A stretch of DNA of 6,628 bases, from NCBI GenBank assembly GCA_021735115.1, contig JAIPHQ010000042.1:1-6628 (forward strand), in the 5' to 3' direction. Below, piece after piece: positions 6,187 through 6,628 of the stretch. Under the pieces are notes generated by a model that saw nothing but the letters and a program-made list of their open reading frames with translations, made no database searches and had not been told where the DNA came from. The DNA is from Candidatus Omnitrophota bacterium. Its GTDB lineage: Bacteria > Omnitrophota > Koll11 > Duberdicusellales > 4484-171. Position numbers and translations under genes: made by a program. Position 1 is the first letter of the stretch, and every line of letters begins with the position of its first letter.

Positions 6187-6195
6187 TTTCACACT

Positions 6196-6628
6196 ATGGA
6201 TTTTGAGGCGAAAACTCCCGATGAAATAATTAACCAATTTAAGGATAAGTTTAAATTTAAGGGATTTAAATTTCTTTCAGCTCCCACTTTAATAGTTGGA
6301 ATTATCCTTTTAATCATTCTTGCCAGTAATATTTTTTATTCGATTCAACCTAACGAGGTTGGAGTTGTATTGCGCTTTGGAAAATATGTCCGTACAACTC
6401 AACCCGGGCTTCATTTTAAAATACCCTTTATTGAAGGTGTTACTCCAATTAAGACAAAATATGTTTATAAGCAAGAATTTGGTTATAGAACTGCCCAGCC
6501 GGGGATAAGAACCCGTTATAGCCAGCGTTCCTACAGCAATGAATCGATAATGCTTACCGGCGACTTAAATGTATTAGACCTAGAGTGGATTGTTCAATTT
6601 AGGGTTAAAGATCCTTTTAAGATTCTTT
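6196..6628 (+). CDS. hflK: HflK, SPFH/band-7 protein modulating FtsH (partial, 3' end outside window)
   Basis: The frame is open from the ATG at 6196 to the window edge (144 codons seen). A short charged N-terminus is followed by one membrane helix at about 30-48. The SPFH/band-7 domain then starts: QPNEVGVVLRFGKYVRTTQP (51-70), GLHFKIPF (71-78), and after a variable loop IMLTGDLNVLDLEWIVQFRV plus KDPFKIL. These match the HflK consensus (PGExGVVxRFGK, PGLHWKxPxP, MLTGDENIVDVxxxVQYRVxDP). HflK and HflC form a large membrane-anchored cage that encloses FtsH hexamers and limits access to membrane substrates. An hflC gene is therefore expected just downstream. HflK is divergently transcribed from the ftsH-like gene rather than in the same operon. 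The stretch QEFGYRTAQPGIRTRYSQRS (98-117) is a family-variable loop. The start has no Shine-Dalgarno. An earlier ATG at 6177 is out of frame. Confidence 0.93.
   Translation, partial: MDFEAKTPDEIINQFKDKFKFKGFKFLSAPTLIVGIILLIILASNIFYSIQPNEVGVVLRFGKYVRTTQPGLHFKIPFIEGVTPIKTKYVYKQEFGYRTAQPGIRTRYSQRSYSNESIMLTGDLNVLDLEWIVQFRVKDPFKIL

Noticed and set aside
6320..6508. Open frame of 62 codons on the plus strand
   Set aside because: It lies out of frame inside hflK, whose frame is open to the window edge and matches the SPFH consensus. The 62-residue product resembles nothing.

Overview
The window comes from an AT-rich bacterium with a two-membrane style of gene content: an Rnf complex, an RseC-family protein, a lipoprotein signal and HflK. 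I infer an anaerobic or facultatively anaerobic, uncultivated-type lineage. The Rnf order D-G-E-A-B matches the rnfCDGEAB layout of Clostridia and Thermotogae rather than the ABCDGE order of E. coli. Omnitrophota or a similar phylum would fit, but that is a low-confidence guess. All reading frames use the normal stop codons, and I see no RNA genes, insertion sequences or CRISPR.

The left half (1-3599, plus strand) is one tightly packed transcription unit: the last residues of RnfD, then complete rnfG, rnfE, rnfA and rnfB, an RseC-family gene, and purN. Genes overlap by 1 to 13 bases or are 2 bases apart, and no promoter or terminator is visible between them. Rnf couples electron flow between reduced ferredoxin and NAD+ to ion transport across the membrane. 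RseC proteins are known partners of Rnf/Rsx systems. PurN, a purine-biosynthesis formyltransferase, looks like a passenger in the operon.

The right half (3606-6045, minus strand) holds an FtsH-like membrane AAA+ metalloprotease followed by an unrecognised predicted lipoprotein whose start overlaps the protease stop. This unit converges on purN with only 6 bases between stop codons. Divergent from the protease, across a 150-base intergenic region, is the 5' part of hflK (6196 to the window end). HflK normally forms a membrane-microdomain complex with HflC around FtsH, so this is a membrane protein quality-control locus.

Three features stand out. The FtsH-like protein has almost no extracytoplasmic domain between its two membrane helices and has lost several near-invariant AAA/protease-domain residues, while keeping the zinc and Walker residues. 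RnfB appears to have lost exactly one of the [4Fe-4S] clusters of its C-terminal ferredoxin pair as a unit. Both divergent genes (ftsH-like and hflK) lack a Shine-Dalgarno and have promoter-like motifs that would start transcription only a few bases before the ATG.
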